This document shows, one piece after another, positions 1 through 8,014 of a stretch of DNA of 31,281 nt (position 1 is its first letter; every line of letters begins with the position of its first letter). A program made the translations under genes and the position numbers. The notes beneath the pieces are model-generated. The model did not search any database and was not told where the DNA came from. It saw only the letters and a list, made by a program, of their open reading frames with translations. The DNA is from UBA12202 sp049595035. GTDB lineage: Bacteria; Pseudomonadota; Alphaproteobacteria; Puniceispirillales; UBA1172. The stretch lies in contig JBMYKD010000021.1 in the NCBI GenBank assembly GCA_049595035.1, forward strand, positions 1 through 31,281, read 5' to 3'.

Positions 1-148
1 GCAACTGCATCTGAACCTGTTATATCACATGAATATGTTCAAGAATCAGCACCGGTACCAGCAACTGCATCTGAACCTGTTATATCACATGAATATGTTC
101 AAGAATCAGCACCGGCACCAGCAACTGCATCTGAGCCGGTTCTGTCAA
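1..148 (+). repeat. 60-bp in-frame tandem repeat in fliK
   Basis: Bases 1-60 and 61-120 are identical except for one base (T56 versus C116, a Val/Ala change); a third partial copy begins at 121 and diverges after about 15 bases. Each unit encodes 20 residues (starting ATASEPVISHEY and ending in a Pro-rich APVP/APAP). The array begins at the window edge, so more copies may lie upstream. It sits in the variable ruler part of FliK. Confidence 0.95.
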
Positions 149-1164
149 TGGTTTCTCACCCACCACTTCAGACATGGCATCCCCCCTTATTACCTGACAT
201 GACGGGTGATACGACACGTTATGGCCCTTTTCCTAAATCCGTAAGCCTACCCCCCGCAACGCAAGATGCCTCTACCAAACATATGAGCATGCCTCAGGTT
301 GAAATGGATAAGGAAAACACCGTATCCAGAATGGCCGTACCAGCAGATATAAAAAAAGAGCCATCATCTGAACCAAAAGGGGGATACACCTCAACAAAAG
401 CGGCAAAACCAGATCATATCATCACTGATATGGTCAATATCCGAAGCCAGATAATGGAAACAGCCCCGCGTTCTGATGAACCTAGCATCATGGCATCAGC
501 ACTTAAATCACAGCAGCTTTCATCAACATTGCCAGCGCAACAGGCATCTGTTTCCCCGTCATCATCTGCCATGACATTACCCCATATGACAGACACAGAT
601 CATCATGGCGGGTTTTCAGGCCAGCAACATAATGGACAGCAGAATAATCAGCAAAATCCACAGCAAGGTCAGGCAGATACCATGCTTGATACCCGCATGG
701 GACTTGATCAGGGCAAGGATGGACGTTTATTACGCCTGAATATGAATGATGCAAACTGGACAGACCGGCTTTTGCGCAATATCCAAAGCGAAACTGGAGA
801 AGGTGGTGATGAAACCATCCGGGTCATTCTTGAACCCGCCAGACTGGGACGACTTACAGTTCAGGTCAATATCACCGGAAATAACACGAATGTGCAGATC
901 ACATCTGTTACGGCAGAAGCTGCTGCAATCCTTGCTGATGCCGAACCTAGGCTTCAACAGGTGTTTGAACAACATGGCCTGAAACTAGGCCAGATGCAGA
1001 CATCCATGGGGCAAGGGTTTTCAAACCAGTGGTCACAAGGCCAGGGTGCAAACTCATCTGAACGCAATCATAAGACGGGGACAAATAATACTGCTCAGGA
1101 TGAGGAAGAATCGACTAAAATATTAGAAAATGCTAAAACAGGACAAGTTAACATTCTGGCTTAA
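1..1164 (+). CDS. fliK: Flagellar hook-length control protein FliK, 5'-truncated by the window edge
   Basis: The frame is open from base 1 to the TAA at 1162-1164, so 387 residues of a longer protein are visible; the first in-frame ATG at 148 is internal to a repeat tract and is not the real start. The C-terminal part (about residues 250-338 of the visible part) has the Flg_hook (FliK C-terminal) pattern: an 'IRVILEPARLGRLTVQV' core followed by a helix ending 'LADAEPRLQQVFEQHGLKLGQ'. The middle is Pro/Ser/Thr-rich with a Gln/Asn-rich stretch near residues 206-223, typical of the poorly conserved molecular-ruler region. FliK is exported by the flagellar type III apparatus, measures the hook and switches FlhB specificity. 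fliL follows after 23 bp and the rest of the export apparatus lies downstream. The domain call is firm; the N-terminus is not visible. Confidence 0.9.
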   Translation, partial: ATASEPVISHEYVQESAPVPATASEPVISHEYVQESAPAPATASEPVLSMVSHPPLQTWHPPLLPDMTGDTTRYGPFPKSVSLPPATQDASTKHMSMPQVEMDKENTVSRMAVPADIKKEPSSEPKGGYTSTKAAKPDHIITDMVNIRSQIMETAPRSDEPSIMASALKSQQLSSTLPAQQASVSPSSSAMTLPHMTDTDHHGGFSGQQHNGQQNNQQNPQQGQADTMLDTRMGLDQGKDGRLLRLNMNDANWTDRLLRNIQSETGEGGDETIRVILEPARLGRLTVQVNITGNNTNVQITSVTAEAAAILADAEPRLQQVFEQHGLKLGQMQTSMGQGFSNQWSQGQGANSSERNHKTGTNNTAQDEEESTKILENAKTGQVNILA

Positions 1165-1187
1165 CGTCACTATGTGAGGGAAACGAT

Positions 1188-1769
1188 ATGGCTGAAGAAA
1201 ATGAAGATGAAAAGAAATCCGGTGGCTTAATGCCATTATTGAAGAAGATTGGTATTTTTGGGGCACTAATCGCTATTGGCCTCGTTATCGGCTATTTCTT
1301 CTTTTCCCCGGCAAGTGATGTCATTGAAAAAGAAGAACTCGAAGAGATGATTGAACGCAGCATCGAAGAAAGAGAGGCTGCTATTCAAGCCGAAGAAGAA
1401 GCCAATGCTGACCCTGAAAAGGTTTCGAAAGATACTCCTGAAGAAGAAACTTTTGAAACAATCTATTACGAGTTTGCAGGAACATTCACAACAAATCTGG
1501 CTAATTCCCGCAAAATGCTCCAGCTAGGGCTTGCGGTATCTACCCAATATGATGATACCGTTATGGTAAATGTGGAAGCGCATGAACTTGGCCTAAGGTC
1601 TATTATTCTTCAACGCGTTGGTAATTTTAGCGAAGATGATATCAAAGGTGAAGAAGGCCGGATGATGCTGGCTAACTCCATCAGAGATGCGCTTAACGCC
1701 GAATTGGAAGAACTAGAAGGCTTTGGCGGTATTGAGAAAGTGCATTTCACCTCTCTCGTCCTTCAATAA
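1188..1769 (+). CDS. fliL: Flagellar basal-body-associated protein FliL
   Basis: 193 residues. FliL is an inner-membrane protein that surrounds the stator and supports motor torque. A basic/acidic cytoplasmic start is followed by one membrane segment at about residues 22-42 (IGIFGALIAIGLVIGYFFF), an acidic Glu-rich linker (about 47-90) and a periplasmic domain with the FliL-type pattern 'YYEFAGTFTTNL..SRKMLQLGLAV' and a C-terminal 'GGIEKVHFTSLVLQ'. The ATG at 1188 is preceded by a GAGGG ribosome-binding site at 1176-1180. It lies 23 bp after fliK and 25 bp before fliM, in the usual fliK/L/M/N order. Family assignment rests on topology, length and context. Confidence 0.93.
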   Translation: MAEENEDEKKSGGLMPLLKKIGIFGALIAIGLVIGYFFFSPASDVIEKEELEEMIERSIEEREAAIQAEEEANADPEKVSKDTPEEETFETIYYEFAGTFTTNLANSRKMLQLGLAVSTQYDDTVMVNVEAHELGLRSIILQRVGNFSEDDIKGEEGRMMLANSIRDALNAELEELEGFGGIEKVHFTSLVLQ

Positions 1770-1794
1770 ATTGATCTAGAATAAGAGGTTAATT

Positions 1795-2772
1795 GTGACA
1801 TCCACACGCAAACTTAGCACCAATGAAGTCAACGCCCTGATTGACGGTCTCAACAGTGATGGTGAGACTGGTGCGGCGATTGCCGATATCAGTCAGAGTA
1901 ATGATATTCGCGACTTCCAGTTCGGGTCTGATGATCTGTCGCTGCTTGGTGACTATTATGCCCTACGCATGATAAATGAGCGGTTTTCACGGCTGGCAAG
2001 GGGCATATTTCTGCCAATGTTGCGGATACAGCCACGCATTTCCTCTTTTCCGCCAGAAGTAAAAACATATGATGAATATTCGGCTGACGTTGATAATTTC
2101 CTCAGCATGAGTATGTCACGCATTGAAGAATTGCGCGGTTCCATGATGATGGTGCTTGATCCATCCTTTATATCCATCCTGACCAATTCTTATTATGGTG
2201 GCAAGATATCCAAAATCAAAAGCAAAAGGTCTGAGTTTACATCAACCGAAGAAAGAGTGATTGAACTGGTGACAGAAGGGCTCAATTCCGCTCTGGAAGA
2301 GGCATGGAAAGACCTGATGCGGATTAGCATCAATGCCACCAGTCGTGAGGTTAATCCACAATTTGCTTCATTTGTTGATGGTAATGATCTGATTATTATT
2401 TGTTCATTTGTTGTCCAGCTACCCAATGTTGAAGCGGCGTCTTTTGATATAATTTATCCGCTACAAACATTAAAGCCGATTGCAAGCCAGCTCCGATCCC
2501 GCGTGCAAACTGATCTGGTGGATGATGACAAATCATGGAAAGAACGCATGGAACAGGCGATCATGGAAATTCCACTCAAGCTTGTAGCCAGACTTGGTGA
2601 ACCAAGTGTATCCATGCGTAACCTGATCACGCTTAAAGCGAATGATACTTTCCCGATGCAGATCAATGACGGGGTGGATATTCTGCTTGAAGATAATGTG
2701 ATTTTTCTTGGTGAGGCCGGTGAGTTAAATGGACAGGCCGCCATCAAACTGACGAAACGGGTAAGTGAATAA
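1795..2772 (+). CDS. fliM: Flagellar motor switch protein FliM
   Basis: 325 residues; C-ring protein that binds CheY-P and sets rotation direction. The N-terminus has the CheY-binding-like element 'LSTNEVNALIDGL' (residues 7-19), equivalent to the LSQxEIDALL motif of the family. The middle CheC-like domain contains 'PSFISILTNSYYGG', and the C-terminal SpoA domain includes 'VARLGEPSVSMRNLITLKANDTFPM' with the linked 'DILLEDNVIFLGEAGELNGQAAIKLTKR'. The start is GTG at 1795 with AAGAGG at 1782-1787; no ATG in frame fits better. It is followed by fliN, its partner in the switch. Confidence 0.96.
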   Translation: MTSTRKLSTNEVNALIDGLNSDGETGAAIADISQSNDIRDFQFGSDDLSLLGDYYALRMINERFSRLARGIFLPMLRIQPRISSFPPEVKTYDEYSADVDNFLSMSMSRIEELRGSMMMVLDPSFISILTNSYYGGKISKIKSKRSEFTSTEERVIELVTEGLNSALEEAWKDLMRISINATSREVNPQFASFVDGNDLIIICSFVVQLPNVEAASFDIIYPLQTLKPIASQLRSRVQTDLVDDDKSWKERMEQAIMEIPLKLVARLGEPSVSMRNLITLKANDTFPMQINDGVDILLEDNVIFLGEAGELNGQAAIKLTKRVSE

Positions 2773-2828
2773 GATATCACTGATGCCCTATACGGCTATC
2801 AGTAACCGGATGAGAAGAGGAAAGACCA

Positions 2829-3164
2829 ATGTCTGAAGAAACTGAAAACCATAATGATGATACGCAAGCCGCCGCATCGGAAGCACCTACCGAAGAGCGG
2901 GTATCCGTTGATAATCTGAGGGTGCTTGAAAATATCGAAGTAACCATGACGGTTGAGGTAGGTAATACCGAAATCAAAATCCGTGACCTGTTGCGCCTAA
3001 ATGAAGGTTCGGTGATTGAACTAGACCGTCTTGCCGGTGATCCGCTTGATATCCTTGTCAATGGTACTATCATCGCCCGCGGTGAGGTTGTCATGGTTGG
3101 TGAACGGTTTGGTATTCGTTTCAGTGAAATTGTTTCTCCTGAAAAACGCATGGAAAATCTCTGA
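2829..3164 (+). CDS. fliN: Flagellar motor switch protein FliN
   Basis: 111 residues, usual for the family. FliN forms the base of the C-ring with FliM and docks the export ATPase complex. A disordered acidic N-terminus (residues 1-30) precedes a SpoA domain with the characteristic 'LENIEVTMTVEVGNTEIKI', 'LLRLNEGSVIELDRLAGDPLDILVNG' and 'IIARGEVVMVGERFGIRFSEI' segments. A good ribosome-binding site (AGAGGAAAG) precedes the ATG. After fliN there is a 153-bp gap carrying the CtrA-like box and sigma-54 site that start the fliO operon. Confidence 0.97.
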   Translation: MSEETENHNDDTQAAASEAPTEERVSVDNLRVLENIEVTMTVEVGNTEIKIRDLLRLNEGSVIELDRLAGDPLDILVNGTIIARGEVVMVGERFGIRFSEIVSPEKRMENL

Positions 3165-3234
3165 TATTGGCATTTAGCCCTGACAATTTTCTGACACCTC
3201 ATCTTAATTCCATCAAAATTAAATTATTTTCTGT

Positions 3235-3255
3235 TTATTAACAATTAGTTAATAA
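3235..3255. promoter_or_regulatory. CtrA-like box / 8-bp perfect dyad upstream of fliO
   Basis: Contains TTAA-N7-TTAA at 3238-3252, the full consensus of the alphaproteobacterial cell-cycle regulator CtrA. It is also a perfect dyad: TTATTAAC (3235-3242) and GTTAATAA (3248-3255) around a 5-base spacer. It ends 14 bases before the sigma-54 -24 element. The match is seen directly; the regulator is inferred from the known role of CtrA in alphaproteobacterial flagellar genes. An alternative is an enhancer for another activator. Confidence 0.6.
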
Positions 3256-3269
3256 GCAGCCGCTGAAAC

Positions 3270-3285
3270 TGGCATAGCTTTTGCC
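3270..3285 (+). promoter_or_regulatory. Sigma-54 (-24/-12) promoter of the fliO operon
   Basis: TGGCATAGCTTTTGCC fits TGGCAYR-N4-TTGCW except for the last base, with exact GG-N10-GC spacing (GG 3271-3272, GC 3283-3284). The predicted transcription start is near 3296, 22 bases before the fliO ATG. rpoN itself is encoded in this window at 12.2 kb. Confidence 0.75.
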
Positions 3286-3317
3286 TTTCCCCTAGATAAT
3301 TTGATCACGGGGCAAAG

Positions 3318-3722
3318 ATGTCAGATACGTTTTCTATTACTCAACTGGTCACTATCGCTGTTTTCCTGTCAGCATTAATTGGCATGATGGTGCTGGTACG
3401 CCGGTTTAAAGAGCCATTATCCAAACAGTTAGGCGGTCAACGCCGTATCAAGCTGATGGAAGATACTTCCATCGGCACGCATGAACGCGCCAAACTGATA
3501 GAGGTTGATGGCCAGAGTTTTCTGATCATTTCTGCCAAAAACCAGCCACCAGCTATTGTTCCTTTTGATGAAACCCACGGCAGTAAGCCAACAGTATTAC
3601 CCACATCAATTCCAAAACAGGCAAAGGCGTCTGGCGCGAATACCCCATCAAATGCCCCCTTTCTTGAGGCCATGAAGCAGGCACGGCGACGCAACCCTAA
3701 TCTGGGATTGGATCAGTCATGA
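3318..3722 (+). CDS. fliO: Flagellar export apparatus protein FliO
   Basis: 134 residues. FliO is a small inner-membrane protein that helps FliP assemble the core export gate. One membrane segment lies at about residues 8-27 (ITQLVTIAVFLSALIGMMVL), followed by a cytoplasmic FliO domain with 'RRIKLMEDTSIGTHERAKLIEVDGQSFLI', then a Pro/Ala-rich tail. First gene after the sigma-54 site, with a GGGG element ahead of the ATG. Its TGA overlaps the fliP ATG by four bases (ATGA), indicating translational coupling. Confidence 0.9.
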   Translation: MSDTFSITQLVTIAVFLSALIGMMVLVRRFKEPLSKQLGGQRRIKLMEDTSIGTHERAKLIEVDGQSFLIISAKNQPPAIVPFDETHGSKPTVLPTSIPKQAKASGANTPSNAPFLEAMKQARRRNPNLGLDQS

Positions 3723-4498
3723 GCATGAATAAAGTTGTCATAAAAACCATTTTAACGTTTTTCATGATAGTGATGGCAGGCACTGCATTTGCGCAAAACG
3801 GCCTAGGTCAGCCACTTGACGGTATGCCCGCCTTTACGGTTGTTAATGACAGCAACGGGGTCGCAACCTATTCATTGTCATTGCAAATCCTTTTCCTGAT
3901 GACAGCATTGACGGTGCTGCCGTCACTTGTATTGGGGATGACGTCATTTACGCGGGTGATCATCGTCCTGTCCATTCTTCGGCAGGCTCTCGGCACACAA
4001 CAGACACCACCTAATCAGGTGCTGATTGCCATTGCCCTGTTCTTAACATTCTTCATTATGGCGCCGACCTTTACCATTATTTATGATCAGGCGTTAGCGC
4101 CATATCTGGATGGTCAGATTGATGCCGCTACCGCTGTGGCATCTGCCAGTTCCACCATTAAAGATTTCATGGTCAATAACACACGCGTCAATGACCTGAC
4201 CATGTTTGCCGAAATGGCTGGTGATGAACCCTATGCCACCAATGCCGATATTCCCTTTTCTGTTATTCTGCCAGCATATATCACGTCAGAATTGAAAACA
4301 GCATTCCAGATCGGTTTTCTGCTTTTTCTGCCTTTCCTTGTCATTGATATGGTGATTGCCTCAACTCTTATGTCATTAGGTATGATGATGTTGAGCCCGA
4401 TGCTGGTATCCCTGCCCTTCAAATTGCTGCTTTTTGTTCTGGTTGATGGCTGGGCCATGACAGTGAGCTCACTGGCAGCAACCTATTCCGTCACCTGA
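3719..4498 (+). CDS. fliP: Flagellar type III export gate protein FliP
   Basis: 259 residues, normal length. FliP is the main subunit of the export gate (five FliP, four FliQ, one FliR). A cleavable signal peptide is visible (residues 1-25, ending GTAFAQ), as is usual for FliP. Then come membrane segments with the family motifs 'LFLMTALTVLPSLVLGMTSFTRVIIVLSILRQALG', 'QTPPNQVLIAIALFLTFF', 'SELKTAFQIGFLLFLPFLVIDMVIAS' and 'MMMLSPMLVSLPFKLLLFVLVDGW'. Overlaps fliO by ATGA. Confidence 0.97.
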   Translation: MSMNKVVIKTILTFFMIVMAGTAFAQNGLGQPLDGMPAFTVVNDSNGVATYSLSLQILFLMTALTVLPSLVLGMTSFTRVIIVLSILRQALGTQQTPPNQVLIAIALFLTFFIMAPTFTIIYDQALAPYLDGQIDAATAVASASSTIKDFMVNNTRVNDLTMFAEMAGDEPYATNADIPFSVILPAYITSELKTAFQIGFLLFLPFLVIDMVIASTLMSLGMMMLSPMLVSLPFKLLLFVLVDGWAMTVSSLAATYSVT

Positions 4499-4524
4499 TG
4501 ACATGATTATAAAGGTATCTGATT

Positions 4525-4794
4525 ATGAGTTTTGATAGTAACGTTGACCAATTGCAAAATATGTTCTGGCAGATCATTCTGACCGCCGGCCCATTACTGG
4601 CTGTTGCGCTCGCGATTGGCCTGCTCATCGGTATCATTCAGGCGGCAACATCCATTAACGAAATGACGTTAAGTTTTGTGCCAAAGCTTATTGTTGTTCT
4701 CCTGGTATTCGGTTTGCTTTCAGGCTATATGCTGAACACACTGACCTCCTATTTTGCCTTCACCTTTGATCAGATTGTGGCAATGAACACATGA
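4525..4794 (+). CDS. fliQ: Flagellar type III export protein FliQ
   Basis: 89 residues, two membrane helices (about 17-37 and 52-75), matching the family. Conserved pieces are 'LLIGIIQAATSINEMTLSFVPKLI' between and into the second helix. FliQ is part of the inner-membrane export gate. Preceded by AAAGG at 4511-4515; its TGA overlaps the fliR ATG at 4791 (ATGA), so the two are translationally coupled. Confidence 0.96.
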   Translation: MSFDSNVDQLQNMFWQIILTAGPLLAVALAIGLLIGIIQAATSINEMTLSFVPKLIVVLLVFGLLSGYMLNTLTSYFAFTFDQIVAMNT

Positions 4795-5612
4795 TAGGTG
4801 ATCTCACCATCAATGGGCCAGCAGGCACCGCTCTGCCCGGTATGGATATGCAGATCATCATGGCATATCTGGCGACCTTTCTGGTCTTTAGCCTGCGTAT
4901 CGGGGCGTTTCTTCTGTCTGCTCCGTTTTTTGGGGCGCGTTGGGTGCCCTTACAAATCCGGATTATTATGGCGTTTACTCTGGCCGCATCAGTTGCACTG
5001 GCAGCCGAACCTATTTCAGCAGAACAGCTTGGCTCACCTGCTATGCTTGTCATTATCATGACAGAGATCAGCATCGGATTAACGGCAGGACTGATCCTGA
5101 CCATTTTTTTTGGTGCGGTATCACTGGCCGGTGAGAAAATTGCTTCAACCTCAGGGTTGAGTTATGCGTCACAGGTTGATCCCAATGCTGGCGGACAAAC
5201 ACCGGTAGTCAGTCAGATACTCTATCTGTTTATGATGGTTATTTTTGTTTCTCTTGATGGGCATCTGATTGTCATACGGTCCATTCTGGAAACCTATTCC
5301 ATCATGCCTGTCGGTTATCAACCAGATACCAGTGTGATGGTGCAATCAGGTATTGAAGCGGCCGGAGCCATGTTTTTTGCCGCAGCCATGATCATGCTTC
5401 CCGTTACCATGATCCTGTTATTCATTAATACTTCTATCGGCATTATTACCCGTTCAGCGCCACAGTTAAACCTGTTTTCATTTGGTTTCCCCATATCACT
5501 GATCGGGGTGTTTTTCGTTCTTTATTTTTCAGCAGATTTTCTGGGATATGCTATGGCAGACCTTACCAATGACGCCATCCAGCATATGCTTGATCTTATT
5601 GGAGCAATGTAA
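4791..5612 (+). CDS. fliR: Flagellar type III export protein FliR
   Basis: 273 residues with about six membrane segments; usual FliR length. FliR closes the FliP/FliQ export gate and contacts FlhB. Family-typical parts include 'FLVFSLRIGAFLLSAPFFGARWVPLQIRI', 'GEKIASTSGLSYASQVDPNAGGQTPVVSQ' and 'GIITRSAPQLNLFSFGFPISLIGVF'. Start at 4791 overlaps the end of fliQ by four bases, and flhB begins immediately after the stop codon, so it is part of a compact operon. Confidence 0.96.
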   Translation: MIGDLTINGPAGTALPGMDMQIIMAYLATFLVFSLRIGAFLLSAPFFGARWVPLQIRIIMAFTLAASVALAAEPISAEQLGSPAMLVIIMTEISIGLTAGLILTIFFGAVSLAGEKIASTSGLSYASQVDPNAGGQTPVVSQILYLFMMVIFVSLDGHLIVIRSILETYSIMPVGYQPDTSVMVQSGIEAAGAMFFAAAMIMLPVTMILLFINTSIGIITRSAPQLNLFSFGFPISLIGVFFVLYFSADFLGYAMADLTNDAIQHMLDLIGAM

Positions 5613-6758
5613 ATGGCCGAAGAGAATGACAGCCAAGAAAAGACCGAAGAACCTTCCCAACGAAAACTGGATAAAGCCAGCGAAGACGGGCAGGTACTGA
5701 CTTCAAAAGAAATGTTTGTCTTCACAGGAATGGCAGCCGGGCTTTTGCTGATATCGCTTGTTCCTATGTTTGCACAGGATGTGTTAGAGGCATGGGGTTC
5801 CCTGTTCCGGATAGATCATGGTGAGATGCTGGATCATAACTGGTTCATCAAGCTTGAAATGGCGTTCTGGGGCATGATCCTCATTGCCTGTTTTCTTGGG
5901 CTTCCCATTCTGGTCGTTGTTCTGATAACCCAGATTGCCGTTGGCGGGATTAATTTTGCGCCAAAGGCTATGTCGTTCAAGGGTAGTAGAATTAACCCGG
6001 TGAAGGGATTGGGCCGGATCTTTTCCGTGAAAGGATTAGTGGAATTAGGAAAATCCCTGTTGAAAGTGATCCTGTTATTCAGCATTTCCGGCTTTGTTAT
6101 CTATAACTATATGCCACAAGTGCTTCCCCTATCACAAAGCACCCTGAATCAAGCACTGGATATCATGCTGTTTGGATTTCAGATATTGATTGGCATGCTT
6201 CTCATCGTGCTGCTGATTATCGCAACGATAGATTATTTCTGGCAACGGCATAGCTTGATGAAACAGCTTCGTATGTCGATGAAAGAAATGAAAGATGAGA
6301 TGAAAGAAACCGAAGGTTCGCCAGAAGTCAAGGCCAAGATCAGACGGATGCAGATGGAACAGTCTCAGCAAAGTGCGCGTCAGCGTGATGCGCTGGAAAA
6401 TGTGCCTGACGCCACTGCTGTTATTGTAAACCCGACCCACTTTGCCATTGCCTTGCGCTATGTGGCAGAAGAAGGGGGTGCCCCAGTTATTCTTGCCATG
6501 GGTAAAGGCGTTATTGCCGAGCGTATTATAGAAAAGGCCCAGTCGCATCAGATTACCGTGTTCCGGAATGAGTTACTGGCCAGGGCGTTATACTTCACCG
6601 GTAATATTGGTGCAGAAATCAGTGATAAGCTTTATAATGCGGTGGCCGTGGTATTGGCCTATATCTACCGGATTGATCGCGGCGAAGTCATGCCTGAACC
6701 TGATGTTTCCGTCCCGCAAGACATGCAGTATGATGAATTTGGTCAATTAATCCAGTGA
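5613..6758 (+). CDS. flhB: Flagellar type III export switch protein FlhB
   Basis: 381 residues. FlhB sits beside the export gate and changes substrate specificity from rod/hook to filament after self-cleavage. The N-terminus has the family signature 'EKTEEPSQRKLDKASEDGQV'. Four membrane segments fall at about 34-55, 82-112, 145-165 and 185-210. A cytoplasmic helix follows, then the autocleavage motif NPTH at residues 273-276 inside 'VNPTHFAIALRY'. The ATG follows directly on the fliR stop with no gap. The FliK partner that triggers the switch is encoded at the left edge. Confidence 0.97.
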   Translation: MAEENDSQEKTEEPSQRKLDKASEDGQVLTSKEMFVFTGMAAGLLLISLVPMFAQDVLEAWGSLFRIDHGEMLDHNWFIKLEMAFWGMILIACFLGLPILVVVLITQIAVGGINFAPKAMSFKGSRINPVKGLGRIFSVKGLVELGKSLLKVILLFSISGFVIYNYMPQVLPLSQSTLNQALDIMLFGFQILIGMLLIVLLIIATIDYFWQRHSLMKQLRMSMKEMKDEMKETEGSPEVKAKIRRMQMEQSQQSARQRDALENVPDATAVIVNPTHFAIALRYVAEEGGAPVILAMGKGVIAERIIEKAQSHQITVFRNELLARALYFTGNIGAEISDKLYNAVAVVLAYIYRIDRGEVMPEPDVSVPQDMQYDEFGQLIQ

Positions 6759-6774
6759 ATGAAGACGGAGTATT

Positions 6775-7014
6775 ATGATGGGGCGTCGCAAAGACCATAG
6801 TTTAGGAGAAATGATCAGCAGTCTGACATTTTTTGGCTGTGCCGTTTATCTGGTTATATCTGCCGTTGAATGGCAAGATCAGGGAGATGATATCCGTGCC
6901 ATGTTATCATGGCTGGCAGCCCTTTTATGTTTTCTGGGATCAATCCGTTTTCAGGTTGCACAATGGGTAATGGCACTAGTGTCATTCTGGAGAAAGACCA
7001 ATGACAAGCACTAG
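6775..7014 (+). CDS. Small membrane protein of unknown function after flhB
   Basis: 79 residues, not recognised. It has a basic start (MMGRRKDHS), two likely membrane helices (about residues 10-28 and 40-72, broken by a charged 'EWQDQGDDIRAM' loop) and a basic tail. GGAG at 6767-6770 serves either of two adjacent ATG codons (6775 or 6778). It lies 16 bp after flhB, in the same direction, and its end overlaps the next gene by 14 bases, so it is probably the next cistron of the fliOPQR-flhB operon. A flagellar role is inferred only from position. Confidence 0.65.
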   Translation: MMGRRKDHSLGEMISSLTFFGCAVYLVISAVEWQDQGDDIRAMLSWLAALLCFLGSIRFQVAQWVMALVSFWRKTNDKH

Positions 7015-7231
7015 GGCAAAGGCACGGCCAGCATCACCACAACCTGTTAATTGTTATGAATGCCGGCATCATTTTATCACCCATGACAAAAAGAAACCCT
7101 ATGGATGCCGCGCTTTTGGTTTCAAAGGCCCAATGTTACCATCACGGACTGTTTTTGCCACGACTGGCACGGAATGTGCATATTTTACGCTGAAAACGGA
7201 TGTTGCCGCCAGATGGCGTCAACGCTCATGA
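7001..7231 (+). CDS. Small Cys-rich protein, possible zinc ribbon
   Basis: 76 residues, function unknown. A 'CYECRHHFITHDKKKPYGCRAFGF' core followed by '..TGTECAYF' places four Cys as C-x2-C ... C ... C, with an adjacent His pair, suggesting a metal-binding fold. The pattern looks conserved rather than random. Starts inside the end of the preceding gene (14-base overlap; GGAG upstream) and ends 10 bases before the next ATG at 7242. No signal peptide. Probably co-transcribed with flhB. Confidence 0.65.
   Translation: MTSTRAKARPASPQPVNCYECRHHFITHDKKKPYGCRAFGFKGPMLPSRTVFATTGTECAYFTLKTDVAARWRQRS
7165..7180 (+). promoter_or_regulatory. Possible internal sigma-54 promoter
   Basis: TGGCACGGAATGTGCA has a perfect TGGCACG -24 element and exact GG-N10-GC spacing, with GTGC in place of TTGC at -12. 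It is inside the small Cys-rich gene, so it may be chance. The predicted start near 7191 lies about 50 bases upstream of the ATG at 7242, so it could drive the next two genes. Confidence 0.4.
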
Positions 7232-7241
7232 GGAGATAAGA

Positions 7242-7979
7242 ATGAGTATGCGACCAAAGGATATTCAGGATAGTATCAATATTGCGCTTGATGCTGCAGA
7301 CGCTGCCACTGATGTTACCGCTGAATACAGCAAAATTAAACGTGAAAGCAAGGCGCTGGAGGCAAGTGTGAAGCAAATTCATAAATCAACAACCATTATT
7401 TTTTATAGTGCCATGGTCACAACTGTGGTGGCGACCGTATTTGCCGGATTGGTCTATTTCCGCACCATGTCTGATCTCAATTCAATCACCTCAACCAGCC
7501 GTGAAGCGCTTGTTGTGTTTGCTGAAAACGTCAATGAAGTTAACAGCACCCTGACCAGCCTTAAAGCGGCCATGGAAACCCAGCAAGCTCTGGTCAGCCA
7601 GAATCAGCTCCTAATTGCTGAACTGCAAGGATTGAATGATAGCATCACCATGACCCGTGATGCTGTGGTAACCAAAATGCAGGAAACATCTGATAAGGTA
7701 AATGCATCCAATAAAACATTGACCGAGGCCGTATCAAAAGGTCTGGCCAAAGAACTTGGAGGCCAGAGTCAGAAAATGGTCAACCAGCTCAACCAGATGG
7801 AAGCCAATACCATGGAAGCCATTACCACCATGTCATCAAATATGGATGATGGGCGTCAGCTGAATGCCATTTATACGCGGCAAGGTGAATTGCTAGAAAA
7901 AATCAGCCAGATGATGGCGCAAAATCAGGCGATTATGCAACAGATTGAGGCTAATAAAAACAACATCACCTATCCATAA
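7242..7979 (+). CDS. Membrane-anchored coiled-coil protein of unknown function
   Basis: 245 residues, not recognised. A short N-terminal cytoplasmic helix (Ala/Asp-rich, residues 8-45) leads to one membrane segment at about residues 52-72 (IIFYSAMVTTVVATVFAGLVYF). A long, mainly helical region rich in Gln, Asn, Met and Thr with heptad-like spacing runs to the C-terminus and looks like a coiled coil. The open frame extends back to an ATG at 7200, but AGGAG at 7231-7235 places the real start at ATG 7242, after the preceding gene. The layout (one helix, long periplasmic coil) recalls stator- or sensor-type anchors, but no family is claimed. Followed after 35 bp by another membrane gene. Confidence 0.7.
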   Translation: MSMRPKDIQDSINIALDAADAATDVTAEYSKIKRESKALEASVKQIHKSTTIIFYSAMVTTVVATVFAGLVYFRTMSDLNSITSTSREALVVFAENVNEVNSTLTSLKAAMETQQALVSQNQLLIAELQGLNDSITMTRDAVVTKMQETSDKVNASNKTLTEAVSKGLAKELGGQSQKMVNQLNQMEANTMEAITTMSSNMDDGRQLNAIYTRQGELLEKISQMMAQNQAIMQQIEANKNNITYP

Positions 7980-8014
7980 ATATTATGATATAATCATCAT
8001 AGTTGGAGTGATGG

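Noticed and set aside
1..148. Repeats as a CRISPR array
   Set aside because: Units are contiguous, in frame and 60 bp with no unique spacers; they are coding repeats of fliK.
1148..1164. TTAA...TTAA pair before fliL resembling a CtrA box
   Set aside because: Spacing is 9 bases, not 7, and it lies in the fliK 3' end.
2777..3202. 141-aa minus-strand open frame over fliN
   Set aside because: Fully antisense to a clear fliN; Ser/Arg-rich composition typical of a shadow frame.
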